From Bradyrhizobium genosp. SA-3 (lineage in GTDB: Bacteria; Pseudomonadota; Alphaproteobacteria; Rhizobiales; Xanthobacteraceae): a stretch of DNA of 64,000 nt. The position numbers and the translations under genes are program-made. The stretch lies in NCBI RefSeq assembly GCF_004212635.1, contig NZ_PSRT01000005.1, forward strand, positions 45,758 to 109,757, given 5' to 3'. Below the pieces are notes generated by a model that did no database searches, was not told where the DNA came from, and saw only the letters and a program-made list of their open reading frames with translations. Position 1 is the stretch's first letter, and each line of letters begins with the position of its first letter. Positions 18,439-26,903 of the stretch are shown one piece after another.

Positions 18439-18777
18439 TTGTGGCGAATGTCTGCTAATAGTTGAACTGAGATCGGGTGATTAAAGCCGGAATTCGCGGA
18501 GATCTTAGACCCGGCTTCGCCGGACCAATTAGTGGATATTAATTATATAATTTCGCGCCTTTGCATTAAATGGGATTATATTGATATATATGAAATACGC
18601 AATGGGAGCGTGCCGGACGGCATGTTCGAGCATGTTTCTTCCGCCATGCCGGCACCCGTCCCAGATTGCGATGCTCAGGCGTCCGATGTCGAAACTGCAG
18701 TGCGGGTGGCCTGTCGGGGGCTGCGGGTGCCCAGCGCCAGCGTCCATCAGCCGCCCCTGCGTAGGGGGGTAATCACC
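18439..18777. promoter_or_regulatory. AT-rich promoter and leader of the beta-helix gene
   Basis: A 339-bp gap between divergent genes. Positions about 18537-18600 are AT-rich (ATTAATTATATAATTT, then ATTATATTGATATATATGAA), a likely promoter. Downstream, 18610-18623 and 18645-18655 can pair as an imperfect hairpin (GTGCCGG with CCGGCAC) in what would be the 5' leader. The frame of the beta-helix protein remains open through most of this gap but shows no protein-like conservation. Confidence 0.4.
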
Positions 18778-20268
18778 ATGCCGGAATATAGCCGTCGCTT
18801 CATTGCGATTGCCGTGATGTGGGTGTCACTCGTCTCGTTGAGTCTTGCAGAAGTTGCGAAAGCGCCGCGTCTCGCGAAACCGCTCCGCGGTGCGGTCGTG
18901 AGTCCTAGTGATGGGGCCGCCAACGCACCTGCCAACACGCCGCAACTTCCAACGTTATTGGACGGCTACGCGGCCCGACCGGCCTGGAGTGTGGCGGGCG
19001 TCGACTACGCTGTCGGATATTCAAGTGAGACGACCCTCAGCAATCCGTCGACCATGTCCATGGCCGGTGTATCGGTCGACCAGGTCAATCACATCATTAA
19101 TGTCACCGGAAGCAACGTCACGCTCAGTGGCTATGACTTCTCGCTTGATGGCGGCTGGGGAGCATCTGTCAATGGCGGATCGAACATCACGATCCAGAAC
19201 AGCAAGTTTGTGGTCGGTCGCAATGGCCACACGCCAATTTACGTCAGCCAGGACGCCAGCAATGTAACCATCCGGAATAACTTGATTGATGGCGCGGGCT
19301 CTTCGGCGCAGATCCTGGTTGGCGTGAATGGTACGGGCACCACGACCATCCAATACAACATGATCCAAAATGCGTGGGGCCAGAACCTCGTCATGAGCTC
19401 AGATGTCGGCGGCGAGACTTGGATCGTCCAGTATAACGTGATCAAGGACGCCGGATTGGGCTTCAGCCAGGGAGCGCATGGAGACTGGATCCAGACCTAT
19501 AATCTCCCGGGCAAGAATACCGCCGACCTTGAAGTGAATTTCAACACGTTCGTGCAGACGGCGCCCATCTCTGCCGGTCGTACACAGGGCATAAGCGCCT
19601 TCTCGGCGAACAACGGTTCTGACGCGGGTGGCGTGCAGACCGAGTCGTTCAATAACAACACGTTCATTGCCAGGAATGGTGCCTACGTCAACTACGGTAT
19701 CATCCTGGACACCACGCGACTGATTGGATCTGCCACCATTCGAAACAATAGCTTCGATACGACAAATATCGGCAGCGCCAATGGCGGCGGCGGCGGTTGG
19801 CAATATGTCGGCAACTACAACGGTGCCAACGGCGGTCCATACCGTGGGGTGGTTACTCAGTCGAACAACGTCAATATGACGACGGGATCATATTTCAACC
19901 AGCGCGGTACCTCGATCAGAGAGGTGGTTGCCTCCCGACCGGGCAGGAGCGCCGGAACCGGTAGCACAGTTAATCTGACGCTCGAGTTCAGTGCGCCAGT
20001 CAAGGTGACGGTCTCAGATAAAGCTCCGACTCTCACCCTCAGCGATGGCGGCGTCGCGACCTATACAGGCGGATCCGGCGCCAGCGGTCTGATCTTTAGC
20101 TACACGGTTGCCTCCGGCCAGAACGCGCCATTGTTGGCGACGGCGATCAACCTCAATGGCGCAACCGTGAAGAATAGCGTCGGCCAGGTGGTCGACTTGG
20201 CGCTCGCTGGGATTCCTCAGACTGGCCCACAGATTACTTCGTCGGGCACCGATCAAATCCGGCCCTAA
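18778..20268 (+). CDS. secreted parallel beta-helix protein, paralogue 1
   Basis: A 496-residue exported protein. A Sec signal peptide (RRFIAIAVMWVSLVSLSLAE, then AKAP) is followed by a right-handed parallel beta-helix at about residues 50-385. The helix shows repeated ITIQNSKF, VTIRNNLI, TTIQYNMI and VNFNTF rungs. The C-terminal domain (about 390-490) contains VTVSDKAPTLTLSDGG and ATYTGGSGASGLIFSYTV, a repeat seen in large surface proteins of rhizobia. The start at 18778 has an AGGGGGG box 7 nt upstream; the longer frame lacks support. The helix module is nearly identical to that of the gene at 21314. By analogy with beta-helix lyases and C5-epimerases it may bind or modify the local polysaccharide; no catalytic residues can be assigned. 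Confidence 0.82.
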   Translation: MPEYSRRFIAIAVMWVSLVSLSLAEVAKAPRLAKPLRGAVVSPSDGAANAPANTPQLPTLLDGYAARPAWSVAGVDYAVGYSSETTLSNPSTMSMAGVSVDQVNHIINVTGSNVTLSGYDFSLDGGWGASVNGGSNITIQNSKFVVGRNGHTPIYVSQDASNVTIRNNLIDGAGSSAQILVGVNGTGTTTIQYNMIQNAWGQNLVMSSDVGGETWIVQYNVIKDAGLGFSQGAHGDWIQTYNLPGKNTADLEVNFNTFVQTAPISAGRTQGISAFSANNGSDAGGVQTESFNNNTFIARNGAYVNYGIILDTTRLIGSATIRNNSFDTTNIGSANGGGGGWQYVGNYNGANGGPYRGVVTQSNNVNMTTGSYFNQRGTSIREVVASRPGRSAGTGSTVNLTLEFSAPVKVTVSDKAPTLTLSDGGVATYTGGSGASGLIFSYTVASGQNAPLLATAINLNGATVKNSVGQVVDLALAGIPQTGPQITSSGTDQIRP

Positions 20269-21313
20269 ATCCATCGCGCTGAGCCAGGCGCAAGCTGTGT
20301 GCAGCTTTCCTGCGAGAGGCAGGAGCGCGCGAGCGTTGCATAGGCTATCGGATCTACCCGAACGGCGTTGCATTTTTCCGACACAACGAAGGCCGGCGGG
20401 CGCGCGATCCAATCGCCTTCACGTTCGAGTAGAACGAGAACCAGTGTTCCTGATGCGTATGTGGAGCGCGCAGAAGGGCGCGCGCGCACACATCCGTTGA
20501 ATGTGAAAAGGGGAGCGCGCGAGCGTCATGGCCAGCTAGATCAACGCAGCCCCAATCGTGGATCAAGGGTGAACTCTGGGCTGCACGACCTCGATCGTCC
20601 ACGGTTCGGCCGGCTGCACCGGACCGCTCCGTCGGCCACCATGCGAACGAATGCATGCATTCCGGAATCGCGGTCGCCAATCAAGTGATCGGCAGCGCAC
20701 CGCGCTTGGTCCACGGAATGATGATCCGTCCCGCCGCGCCGAATCGGCAAGACGATTGCCGCCGGATTGAGACGATGCCGCGACTAGCACGAACCGCGCG
20801 CAAATGGCGATGCTGACCAATCCGATAATGGCGGGTTCGATGTTGATGCATCGCGGCCGATTTTCGGACGTGGCACGTTGATGTTCGTTCTCCAAACGCG
20901 GCGGCCACAGCCGTTGGTGCAATTCGATAATAATCGGCTCCGGTAATTGGTTCGGACTCGTGCGATTAAGGGCATAACGTGGGCTCGCAGTATTATCTAG
21001 CAAGGAATAATAATCGTTGAGCGCGCATTTGAAAAAAGAAGATGGCGCGTCTCTTCGATTATCGCTTTGGTTATTTAATCCTGTGGACACGATCAGCATT
21101 TGTGGCAATCGCAGTGGCAACTTTGGCGATGCGCAGCTTAAATTACCTTAGCGGAGCCCCGATGTTGTCCTAAAAAAGTCCCCGGTGATCGACCATCGAA
21201 GCAAGCCTTCGTGCGGCACGTGATTTCGCGTTTGGGGTGGATCCTGCATATGACGTTGAGCGCGTGCGTGAAGAACAAACTGTCTCAAAACAGCTAAACT
21301 GGAGAAAAGCCTG
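20269..21313. other. 1-kb intergenic region without a convincing gene
   Basis: Between the two beta-helix genes I see no supported coding region; minus-strand frames here look like random open frames. The sequence GGAGCGCGCGAGCGT occurs twice, near 20322 and 20513, with a related GC run near 20461. The last 160 bp resemble the region upstream of the relic ORF at 24684. The segment before the second gene ends with a GGAGAA ribosome site. Confidence 0.5.
21154..21196 (+). repeat. upstream element, copy A
   Basis: This stretch upstream of the RTX gene contains TTGTCCTAAAAAAGTCC followed by GGTGATCGACC. It matches a segment upstream of the relic ORF at 24684 at most positions. A duplicated promoter or leader is the simplest reading. 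Confidence 0.45.
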
Positions 21314-24202
21314 ATGGCTCTGAACGACGGTCTGGCCACTGCGCCGACTAATACACCGCAACTGCCAACGCTATTGGATGGCTACGCAGCCCGACCGACC
21401 TGGAGTGTGGCGGGCGTCGACTACGCTGTCGGATATTCAAGTGGGACGACCCTCAGCAACCCGTCGACCATTTCCATGGCTGGTGTGTCGGTCGACCAGG
21501 CCAATCACATCATCAATGTCAGTGGAAGCAACGTCACGCTCAATGGCTATGACTTCTCGCTCGACGGCGGCTGGGGTGTATCCGTCAATGGCGGATCGAA
21601 CATCACGATCGAGAACAGCAAGTTTGTCGTCGGTAGCAATGGCAACACGCCAATCTACGTCAGCCAGAACGCCAGCAATGTAACCATCCAGAATAACCTG
21701 ATTGATGGCGCGGGCTCGAGCTCGCAGATGTTGATTGCTGCGGACGGTGCGGGCACCACCACGATCCAATACAACATGATCCAAAATGCGTGGGGCCAGA
21801 ACCTCGTCATGAGCTCCGATGTCGGCGGCGAGACTTGGATCGTCCAGTACAACGTGATCAAGGACGCCGGGTTGGGCTATGAGCAGGGAGCGCATGGAGA
21901 CTGGATCCAGACCTATAATCTCCCTGGCAAGAATACCGCCGACTTCGAAGTGAATTTCAACACGTTCGTGCAGACGGCCCCTATCTCGGACGGCCGCACG
22001 CAGGGCATAAGCGCCTTTTCGGCGAATAGCGGTTCTGACGCCGGCGGCGTGCAGCATGAATCGTTCAACAACAACACGTTCATTGCCAAGAACGATGCCT
22101 ACGTCAACTACGGCATCATTCTGGATACGTCGCGGCTGATTGGAACTGCCAGCATTCAAAACAACTACTTCGATACGACCAATATCGGCAGCGCCAATGG
22201 CGGCGGCGGCGGTTGGGAGTATGTCGGCAACTATAACGGCTCCAGCGGCGGTCCATACAATGGGACGGTCACGCAGTCGAACAACGTCAATATGACGGCC
22301 GGAACCTACTTCGACCAGAGTGGGACACCTCCAACGGGCACATCGACACCGACAACGAGCGCCCCGGCTGCGCCCACTGCCCCGGCTGCGCCCACTATTG
22401 CCTCATACTCCACCGACAGCGGCGTCGCCGGTGATGGCGTGACGAACGACAACACCGTCGAGCTGAAGGGATCCGCCGCCGCCGGCAGCACGGTGAAAAT
22501 CTACGACGGTTCGACCCAGATCGGTTCGACGACTGCGACTTCGACTGGCGGTTGGGATTACATTACAAAGGTCCTGACCGACGCCAAGCATACGCTCACC
22601 GCGACCGCGACCAACTCGTCGGGCCAGACCAGTGTTGCGTCGGCTGCGGTGGCTGTCACCGTCGACACCAAGGCACCAGCTGCACCGACGATCGCGAGCG
22701 ACACCGTCAACTCTGCCAATCAGGTGGTGGTGACGGGGACTGCCGAAGCGAACAGCGCGATCAAGGTGTATGACGGAACGACGCAGGTCGGGACGGCGAC
22801 AACCAACTCGAGCGGCGCGTGGAGCGTCACGACGTCTGCGTTGTCGGCCGGTTCACATGCGCTGACGGCGAAGGCCACTGACGTTGCGGGCAACGTCAGT
22901 GCTGCGTCGACGGTTGTGGATCCGGTCATTGGTTCTGGATCGTCGGGCTCCACCGGCTCGGGCACGTCCGGTTCGGGTACCTCGGGTACGGGCACGTCCG
23001 GTTCGGGCACCTCGGGTACAGGCACATCCGGTTCAGGTACCTCGGGTACTGGCACCTCCGGCTCGGGCACCACAGCGCCGGCCGCGCCGAAAATAGCCTC
23101 TTTCTCGACGGACAGCGGTGTCGCCGGTGATCACATCACCAACGACAAGACGCTGACCGTGGCGGGGACTGCGGCTGCCAACAGTACGGTCAAAGTGTTC
23201 GACGGCACGACCCAGCTCGGCACCGCTACAGCGGACGCCAATGGAGCCTGGCACTACACGACTGTCGCATTGCCCGATGGCAAGCATAGCCTCACTGCGA
23301 CGGACACGGTCTCTGGCGTCACCAGCAAGGCATCGACTGTGCTGGATGTCACGGTGGATGCCGCTGCGCCCGATGCTCCGGTTCTGCTCAGCGATGTGAC
23401 CAGTCATCATCGTGCGACGGTGACCGGAACGGCCGAGGCGGGCAGCACCATCAAGGTCTACGAGGGGACGACCCTGCTTGGCACGGCGGCGACAGGCGCC
23501 GATGGACATTTCAGCGTGACGACCTCCGGCCTCAAAACCGGATCTCACACGTTCGTCGCCTCGGCCACCGACGCAGCCGGTAACACCAGCGCCTTGTCGC
23601 AGCCGATCGATCCGCCAATTGGCTCGCACGGCCCCAAGGAGAGCACCTCGACGGTGGACTTCACCAACGTGCGCTCGCACTGGGATCACACCGCGACGAT
23701 CAAGGGCACTGCCGATCCCAGCAGCCAGATCAAGCTGTTTGACGGCACGACTTCGGTCGGTTCGGTCACGGCGGGTGACAACGGCAAGTGGAGCTTCCAC
23801 ACCTCCGATCTGTCGGGCAAGACCCACGCCTTTACCGCGGAGCAGGTCGATACGACCGGCCACGTGGTCGGGACCAGCTCGGGCGAGGCGATCATCGGCT
23901 CGGGCCGCAGCAATACGCTGACCGGCACCACGGGCAATGACATCATGGTCGGCAAACGGGGGGCGGATACCTTCGAGTTTGCGTCCAACTTCGGCCACGA
24001 CGTCATCAAGGACTTCGCAGCCCGTGGACCTGCTCACGACACGATCGAGTTCAGCAAGGGCGTGTTCGACAGCTTTGCGAGCGTTCTCTCCCACGCGGCC
24101 CAGTCAGGCCACGACGTCGTCATCGCGACGGGGAACGACACGCTCACGCTGAAGAACACGCAGCTCGACAAGCTGAACAGCCATGACTTCCATTTCGCGT
24201 AG
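21314..24202 (+). CDS. type I-secreted beta-helix/Ig-like/RTX-like protein, paralogue 2
   Basis: A 962-residue modular protein. Residues 1-335 are the parallel beta-helix shared with the gene at 18778. Residues about 355-540 hold two bacterial Ig-like domains (STVKIYDGSTQIGSTTA type). Residues 541-587 are a Gly/Ser/Thr linker of near-identical repeats, and about 588-860 hold three more Ig-like domains. Residues 862-962 form an RTX-like end with NTLTGTTGNDIMVGKRGADTF and the C-terminus DTLTLKNTQLDKLNSHDFHFA-like (DxF-hydrophobic end). It has no signal peptide, has a GGAGAA ribosome site, and is followed by a strong terminator, then the ABC exporter and adaptor. Together these indicate type I secretion. 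Alginate epimerases of the AlgE type share the beta-helix plus RTX layout; the activity here is unknown. Confidence 0.87.
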   Translation: MALNDGLATAPTNTPQLPTLLDGYAARPTWSVAGVDYAVGYSSGTTLSNPSTISMAGVSVDQANHIINVSGSNVTLNGYDFSLDGGWGVSVNGGSNITIENSKFVVGSNGNTPIYVSQNASNVTIQNNLIDGAGSSSQMLIAADGAGTTTIQYNMIQNAWGQNLVMSSDVGGETWIVQYNVIKDAGLGYEQGAHGDWIQTYNLPGKNTADFEVNFNTFVQTAPISDGRTQGISAFSANSGSDAGGVQHESFNNNTFIAKNDAYVNYGIILDTSRLIGTASIQNNYFDTTNIGSANGGGGGWEYVGNYNGSSGGPYNGTVTQSNNVNMTAGTYFDQSGTPPTGTSTPTTSAPAAPTAPAAPTIASYSTDSGVAGDGVTNDNTVELKGSAAAGSTVKIYDGSTQIGSTTATSTGGWDYITKVLTDAKHTLTATATNSSGQTSVASAAVAVTVDTKAPAAPTIASDTVNSANQVVVTGTAEANSAIKVYDGTTQVGTATTNSSGAWSVTTSALSAGSHALTAKATDVAGNVSAASTVVDPVIGSGSSGSTGSGTSGSGTSGTGTSGSGTSGTGTSGSGTSGTGTSGSGTTAPAAPKIASFSTDSGVAGDHITNDKTLTVAGTAAANSTVKVFDGTTQLGTATADANGAWHYTTVALPDGKHSLTATDTVSGVTSKASTVLDVTVDAAAPDAPVLLSDVTSHHRATVTGTAEAGSTIKVYEGTTLLGTAATGADGHFSVTTSGLKTGSHTFVASATDAAGNTSALSQPIDPPIGSHGPKESTSTVDFTNVRSHWDHTATIKGTADPSSQIKLFDGTTSVGSVTAGDNGKWSFHTSDLSGKTHAFTAEQVDTTGHVVGTSSGEAIIGSGRSNTLTGTTGNDIMVGKRGADTFEFASNFGHDVIKDFAARGPAHDTIEFSKGVFDSFASVLSHAAQSGHDVVIATGNDTLTLKNTQLDKLNSHDFHFA
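22961..23070 (+). repeat. 30-bp tandem repeat in the linker of the RTX protein
   Basis: About 3.7 near-identical copies of a 30-bp unit beginning GGCACGTCCGGTTCGGG encode a repeating GTSGSGTSGT decapeptide. Copies differ mostly at third positions. The repeat lies between Ig-like domains 2 and 3 and acts as a flexible spacer whose length could vary between strains. Confidence 0.85.
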
Positions 24203-24252
24203 TCACGTGTTCAGCGACAGGGTGTAGCCACCAATCTGCGGTGCAGATCATG

Positions 24253-24284
24253 GAAGGCGGGGGATGGTCCCCCGCCTTCTTTTT
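24253..24284 (+). terminator. rho-independent terminator after the RTX gene
   Basis: A perfect 12-bp stem (24253-24264 with 24268-24279; GAAGGCGGGGGA arm) with a 3-nt loop is followed by TTTTT. It lies 50 bp beyond the stop of the RTX protein, so the exporter genes at 24969 probably have their own promoter. Confidence 0.9.
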
Positions 24285-24616
24285 ATTCTGGCTGCCTCTA
24301 TTGATCTGCGCGTGAGCGGCTTCGCGACGTTCGCGGGATGCAGCGCCGACTGTCTGGCTCGGTCCCCATCGCATTAAGACCGCGAGCACGTGGAAATAAA
24401 TAGAATTAAATCTGGCGTAAGAGTCGGCCTCGTACTCGGATGGGCTCGCCGGGCGTTTAAGCAAACGATTTCTGTGGGCTGAGGCCGTGCCGCAATACAA
24501 GCGTATTGAGACTCGCCGTCTGGCATGACATCAGAGAAATTCGCGGCGGTTTTAATGGAGGAAAATCGCGCAATTATTTCAGTGGCGTGAGTTGATGTGC
24601 TGGTTAAAAAAACCTC

Positions 24617-24658
24617 AGCCCGGCCCCCATCTTGTCCCAAAAAAGCCCATGGCGACCG
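24617..24658 (+). repeat. upstream element, copy B
   Basis: Contains TTGTCCCAAAAAAGCCC followed by GGCGACCGG, a close match to the element at 21154 upstream of the RTX gene. It lies 26 bp before the relic ORF. This supports a partial duplication of promoter region plus gene end. Confidence 0.45.
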
Positions 24659-24683
24659 GCACCTGAGGCCAAGCTGATTAACC

Positions 24684-24875
24684 ATGAGGTGGTGGATACA
24701 GATCGCCACGACGTCGCGCTCTACGAACGACTTCGTGGTGGAGTATGTGTCGAAGAAGTTGGGAGAGCAGATTAAATGGCGGGATGGCCATCATGTCACG
24801 CTGGTACCGGCAGGCGACACACTCAAGTTGGCCAGGCTCGGTGCGCAAAATCGATCTGACTTCTACTTCGCGTAA
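24684..24875 (+). pseudogene. relic of a type I secretion substrate (C-terminal signal only)
   Basis: A 63-residue frame whose last 30 residues resemble the C-terminus of the RTX protein ending at 24202. GHHVTL, GDTLKLARL and a final SDFYFA align with GHDVVI, NDTLTLKNT and HDFHFA. The terminal hydrophobic pattern is the expected type I secretion signal. The N-terminal half matches nothing I recognise. The sequence upstream resembles that upstream of the RTX gene. I read it as the remnant of a third paralogue after an internal deletion, though a functional tiny secreted peptide is possible. Confidence 0.5.
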
Positions 24876-24968
24876 CAGTAGCTCGACGACAGGGAAATCA
24901 AACTCAGGACTGCCTTTGTGATCTTCTTGGGGATCGTCACATAAGGCACGTTTTCAAGGGCGGGAGTC

Positions 24969-26903
24969 ATGACAAACTTTGAACGGTGGGGGGTAATCCC
25001 CCTGCCAGCCAGCCGTTATCGGATCCAACTTTCGCATTTGACGAGACTTGGGGCCGTCGCACGACAGTGGGCGGAAGATGCCGAACTGCGGACGCAAGGG
25101 CCGATCGCCTGGGCAAAGCACCTCGTCGAAATCTTGCGGCGACGACTGTTCTCCAGACTTCCGCGGCCGGGTAGCGACTATGATGAGTCGCAGTCGGAGC
25201 TGTCGGCTTTCCTGCGGTCCTGCCGCCGGATATTCTGGGCTCTCGCGGCCTTCAGCGGGATGAGCAATCTCCTCATGCTCACCGGCTCGTTTTTCATGCT
25301 GCAGGTCTACGATCGGGTGCTGCCCGGGCGCAGCATACCGACGCTGATCGCCTTGATGGTTCTGGCCACGGTGCTTTACCTGTTTCAGGGCGGGCTCGAC
25401 CTCGTCAGGAGCAGGATCAGTGCCCGGGTCGGCCGGTATTTCGATGAAAGGCTCGGCGTTCGCATATTCGACGCGCTTGTTCGCCTGCCCTTGAAGACCA
25501 GAGCCGATGGCGACGGCTTGCAGCCCGTGCGGGACCTTGATCAGGTCCGCAGCTTCCTGTCGAGCGGAGGGCCGACGGCGCTGTTCGATCTGCCCTGGAT
25601 GCCGATCTATCTCGGCGTCTGCTTCCTCTTTCACTTCTGGATTGGCGTCACTGCGCTGGCCGGCGCGCTGGTGCTGGTCGGGATTACGATGCTCACGGAA
25701 ACACGCACGCGAGGTCCGGCAAAGGCGACCTCGCGCCTCGCCGTTTCGCGAACCGCGCTGGCGCTCGAGGGGCGGCGAAACGCCGAAGTTCTGCAGGCCA
25801 TGGGCATGCGGCAACAGGCGGCCTTGCGTTGGCAGGATGTGAACGCGAAGTATCTCGCGGCCCATGAGCGAGCCAGCGATGTCGCAAACGGACTCGGTGG
25901 TGCGTCCAAGCTTTTTCGAGCGATCCTGCAATCGCTGGTTCTTGCCGTTGGCGCAGTCCTCGTCATCAACCAGGAATCGACGGCCGGCATCATCATTGCA
26001 GGGTCGATCCTCACCGCGCGGGCGCTGGCGCCCGTCGAAATGGCCATTGCGAATTGGAAAGGATTCGTCGCCGCGCGGCAATCGGGGCAACGGCTCGATC
26101 GTCTGCTGAAGCTTCTGCCCTGCGAGGAGGAGCGGCTGGCATTGCCTCCTCCTGCTGAGACTCTCACCGTCGAGCATCTCTATATCGGCGCGCCAAACTC
26201 GGAGAGGCCCACCATCAGCGAAGTGTCGTTCCAACTGCGGAGCGGACAGGCCGTTGGAATCATTGGGCCGAGCGGATCCGGCAAATCAACGCTGGCACGT
26301 GCGCTGGTGGGGGTATGGCCGAGCATGCGAGGCAGGATCCGGCTCGACAATGCCGCGCTCGATCACTGGTCTTCGGACGCCCTGGGCAAGCACATCGGCT
26401 ATTTGCCCCAGGATGTCGAATTGTTCGACGGTAGCATTGCAATGAACATCGCACGGTTCGATCCGAAGGCGACGGCCGCCGTTGTTCTGGAGGCCGCGCA
26501 TGCCGCGGGCGCGCACGATCTCATCCTTTCGCTTCCGGACGGCTACGGCACGAAAATCGGCGAGGGGGGACTGGCGCTGTCCGCCGGGCAGCGGCAGCGC
26601 ATCGGTCTCGCACGTGCCTTCTACGGCAAACCCTTCCTGGTCGTGCTAGATGAGCCCTCTTCCAATCTCGACGCGGAGGGCGAGGAGGCGCTGACCGAGG
26701 CGATCCTGAACGTGCGCCGCCGCGGTGGGATTGTCGTCGTCGTCGCGCATCGTCCAAAGGCGCTTGAAGGTGTGGACCATGTCTTGTGCCTCGGGGAAGG
26801 CAGGGTTCAGTCCTTCGGTAAGAGGGAGGAGGTTCTCAAGAAGGTGTTGCGAAATCCGGTGCCTCTTAAGGTCGTCGCGGAAGCTCAAGGAGGCGGCCGA
26901 TGA
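24969..26903 (+). CDS. type I secretion ABC transporter (permease-ATPase)
   Basis: A 644-residue half-transporter of the PrtD/HlyB-like family lacking a peptidase domain. The first 85 residues are cytoplasmic. The membrane domain spans about 88-370 (FSGMSNLLMLTGSFFMLQVYDRVLPGRS is a classic type I exporter segment). The ATPase has Walker A GPSGSGKST (433-441), the Q-loop YLPQDVELF, the signature LSAGQRQR (537-544) and Walker B FLVVLDEPSSNLD. It energises export of an unfolded substrate through the inner membrane. The stop overlaps the start of the adaptor gene by 4 nt. The neighbouring RTX protein is the obvious substrate. No TolC-like outer-membrane gene is in the window. Confidence 0.93.
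   Translation: MTNFERWGVIPLPASRYRIQLSHLTRLGAVARQWAEDAELRTQGPIAWAKHLVEILRRRLFSRLPRPGSDYDESQSELSAFLRSCRRIFWALAAFSGMSNLLMLTGSFFMLQVYDRVLPGRSIPTLIALMVLATVLYLFQGGLDLVRSRISARVGRYFDERLGVRIFDALVRLPLKTRADGDGLQPVRDLDQVRSFLSSGGPTALFDLPWMPIYLGVCFLFHFWIGVTALAGALVLVGITMLTETRTRGPAKATSRLAVSRTALALEGRRNAEVLQAMGMRQQAALRWQDVNAKYLAAHERASDVANGLGGASKLFRAILQSLVLAVGAVLVINQESTAGIIIAGSILTARALAPVEMAIANWKGFVAARQSGQRLDRLLKLLPCEEERLALPPPAETLTVEHLYIGAPNSERPTISEVSFQLRSGQAVGIIGPSGSGKSTLARALVGVWPSMRGRIRLDNAALDHWSSDALGKHIGYLPQDVELFDGSIAMNIARFDPKATAAVVLEAAHAAGAHDLILSLPDGYGTKIGEGGLALSAGQRQRIGLARAFYGKPFLVVLDEPSSNLDAEGEEALTEAILNVRRRGGIVVVVAHRPKALEGVDHVLCLGEGRVQSFGKREEVLKKVLRNPVPLKVVAEAQGGGR

Noticed and set aside
18532..18777. N-terminal extension of the first beta-helix protein
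   Set aside because: The frame is open, but the extension runs through an AT-rich promoter-like region, while ATG 18778 has a good ribosome site and begins a clear signal peptide.
22961..23070. Possible CRISPR-like array
   Set aside because: The 30-bp units are contiguous with no unique spacers and encode a Gly/Ser/Thr linker in frame.
23033..24094. 353-codon minus-strand frame opposite the RTX protein
   Set aside because: Arises from the regular codon pattern of the Ig-like repeats; no independent protein features.
24954..26234. 426-codon minus-strand frame
   Set aside because: It lies opposite the ABC exporter, is rich in His, Arg, Gln and Pro, and shows no domain.
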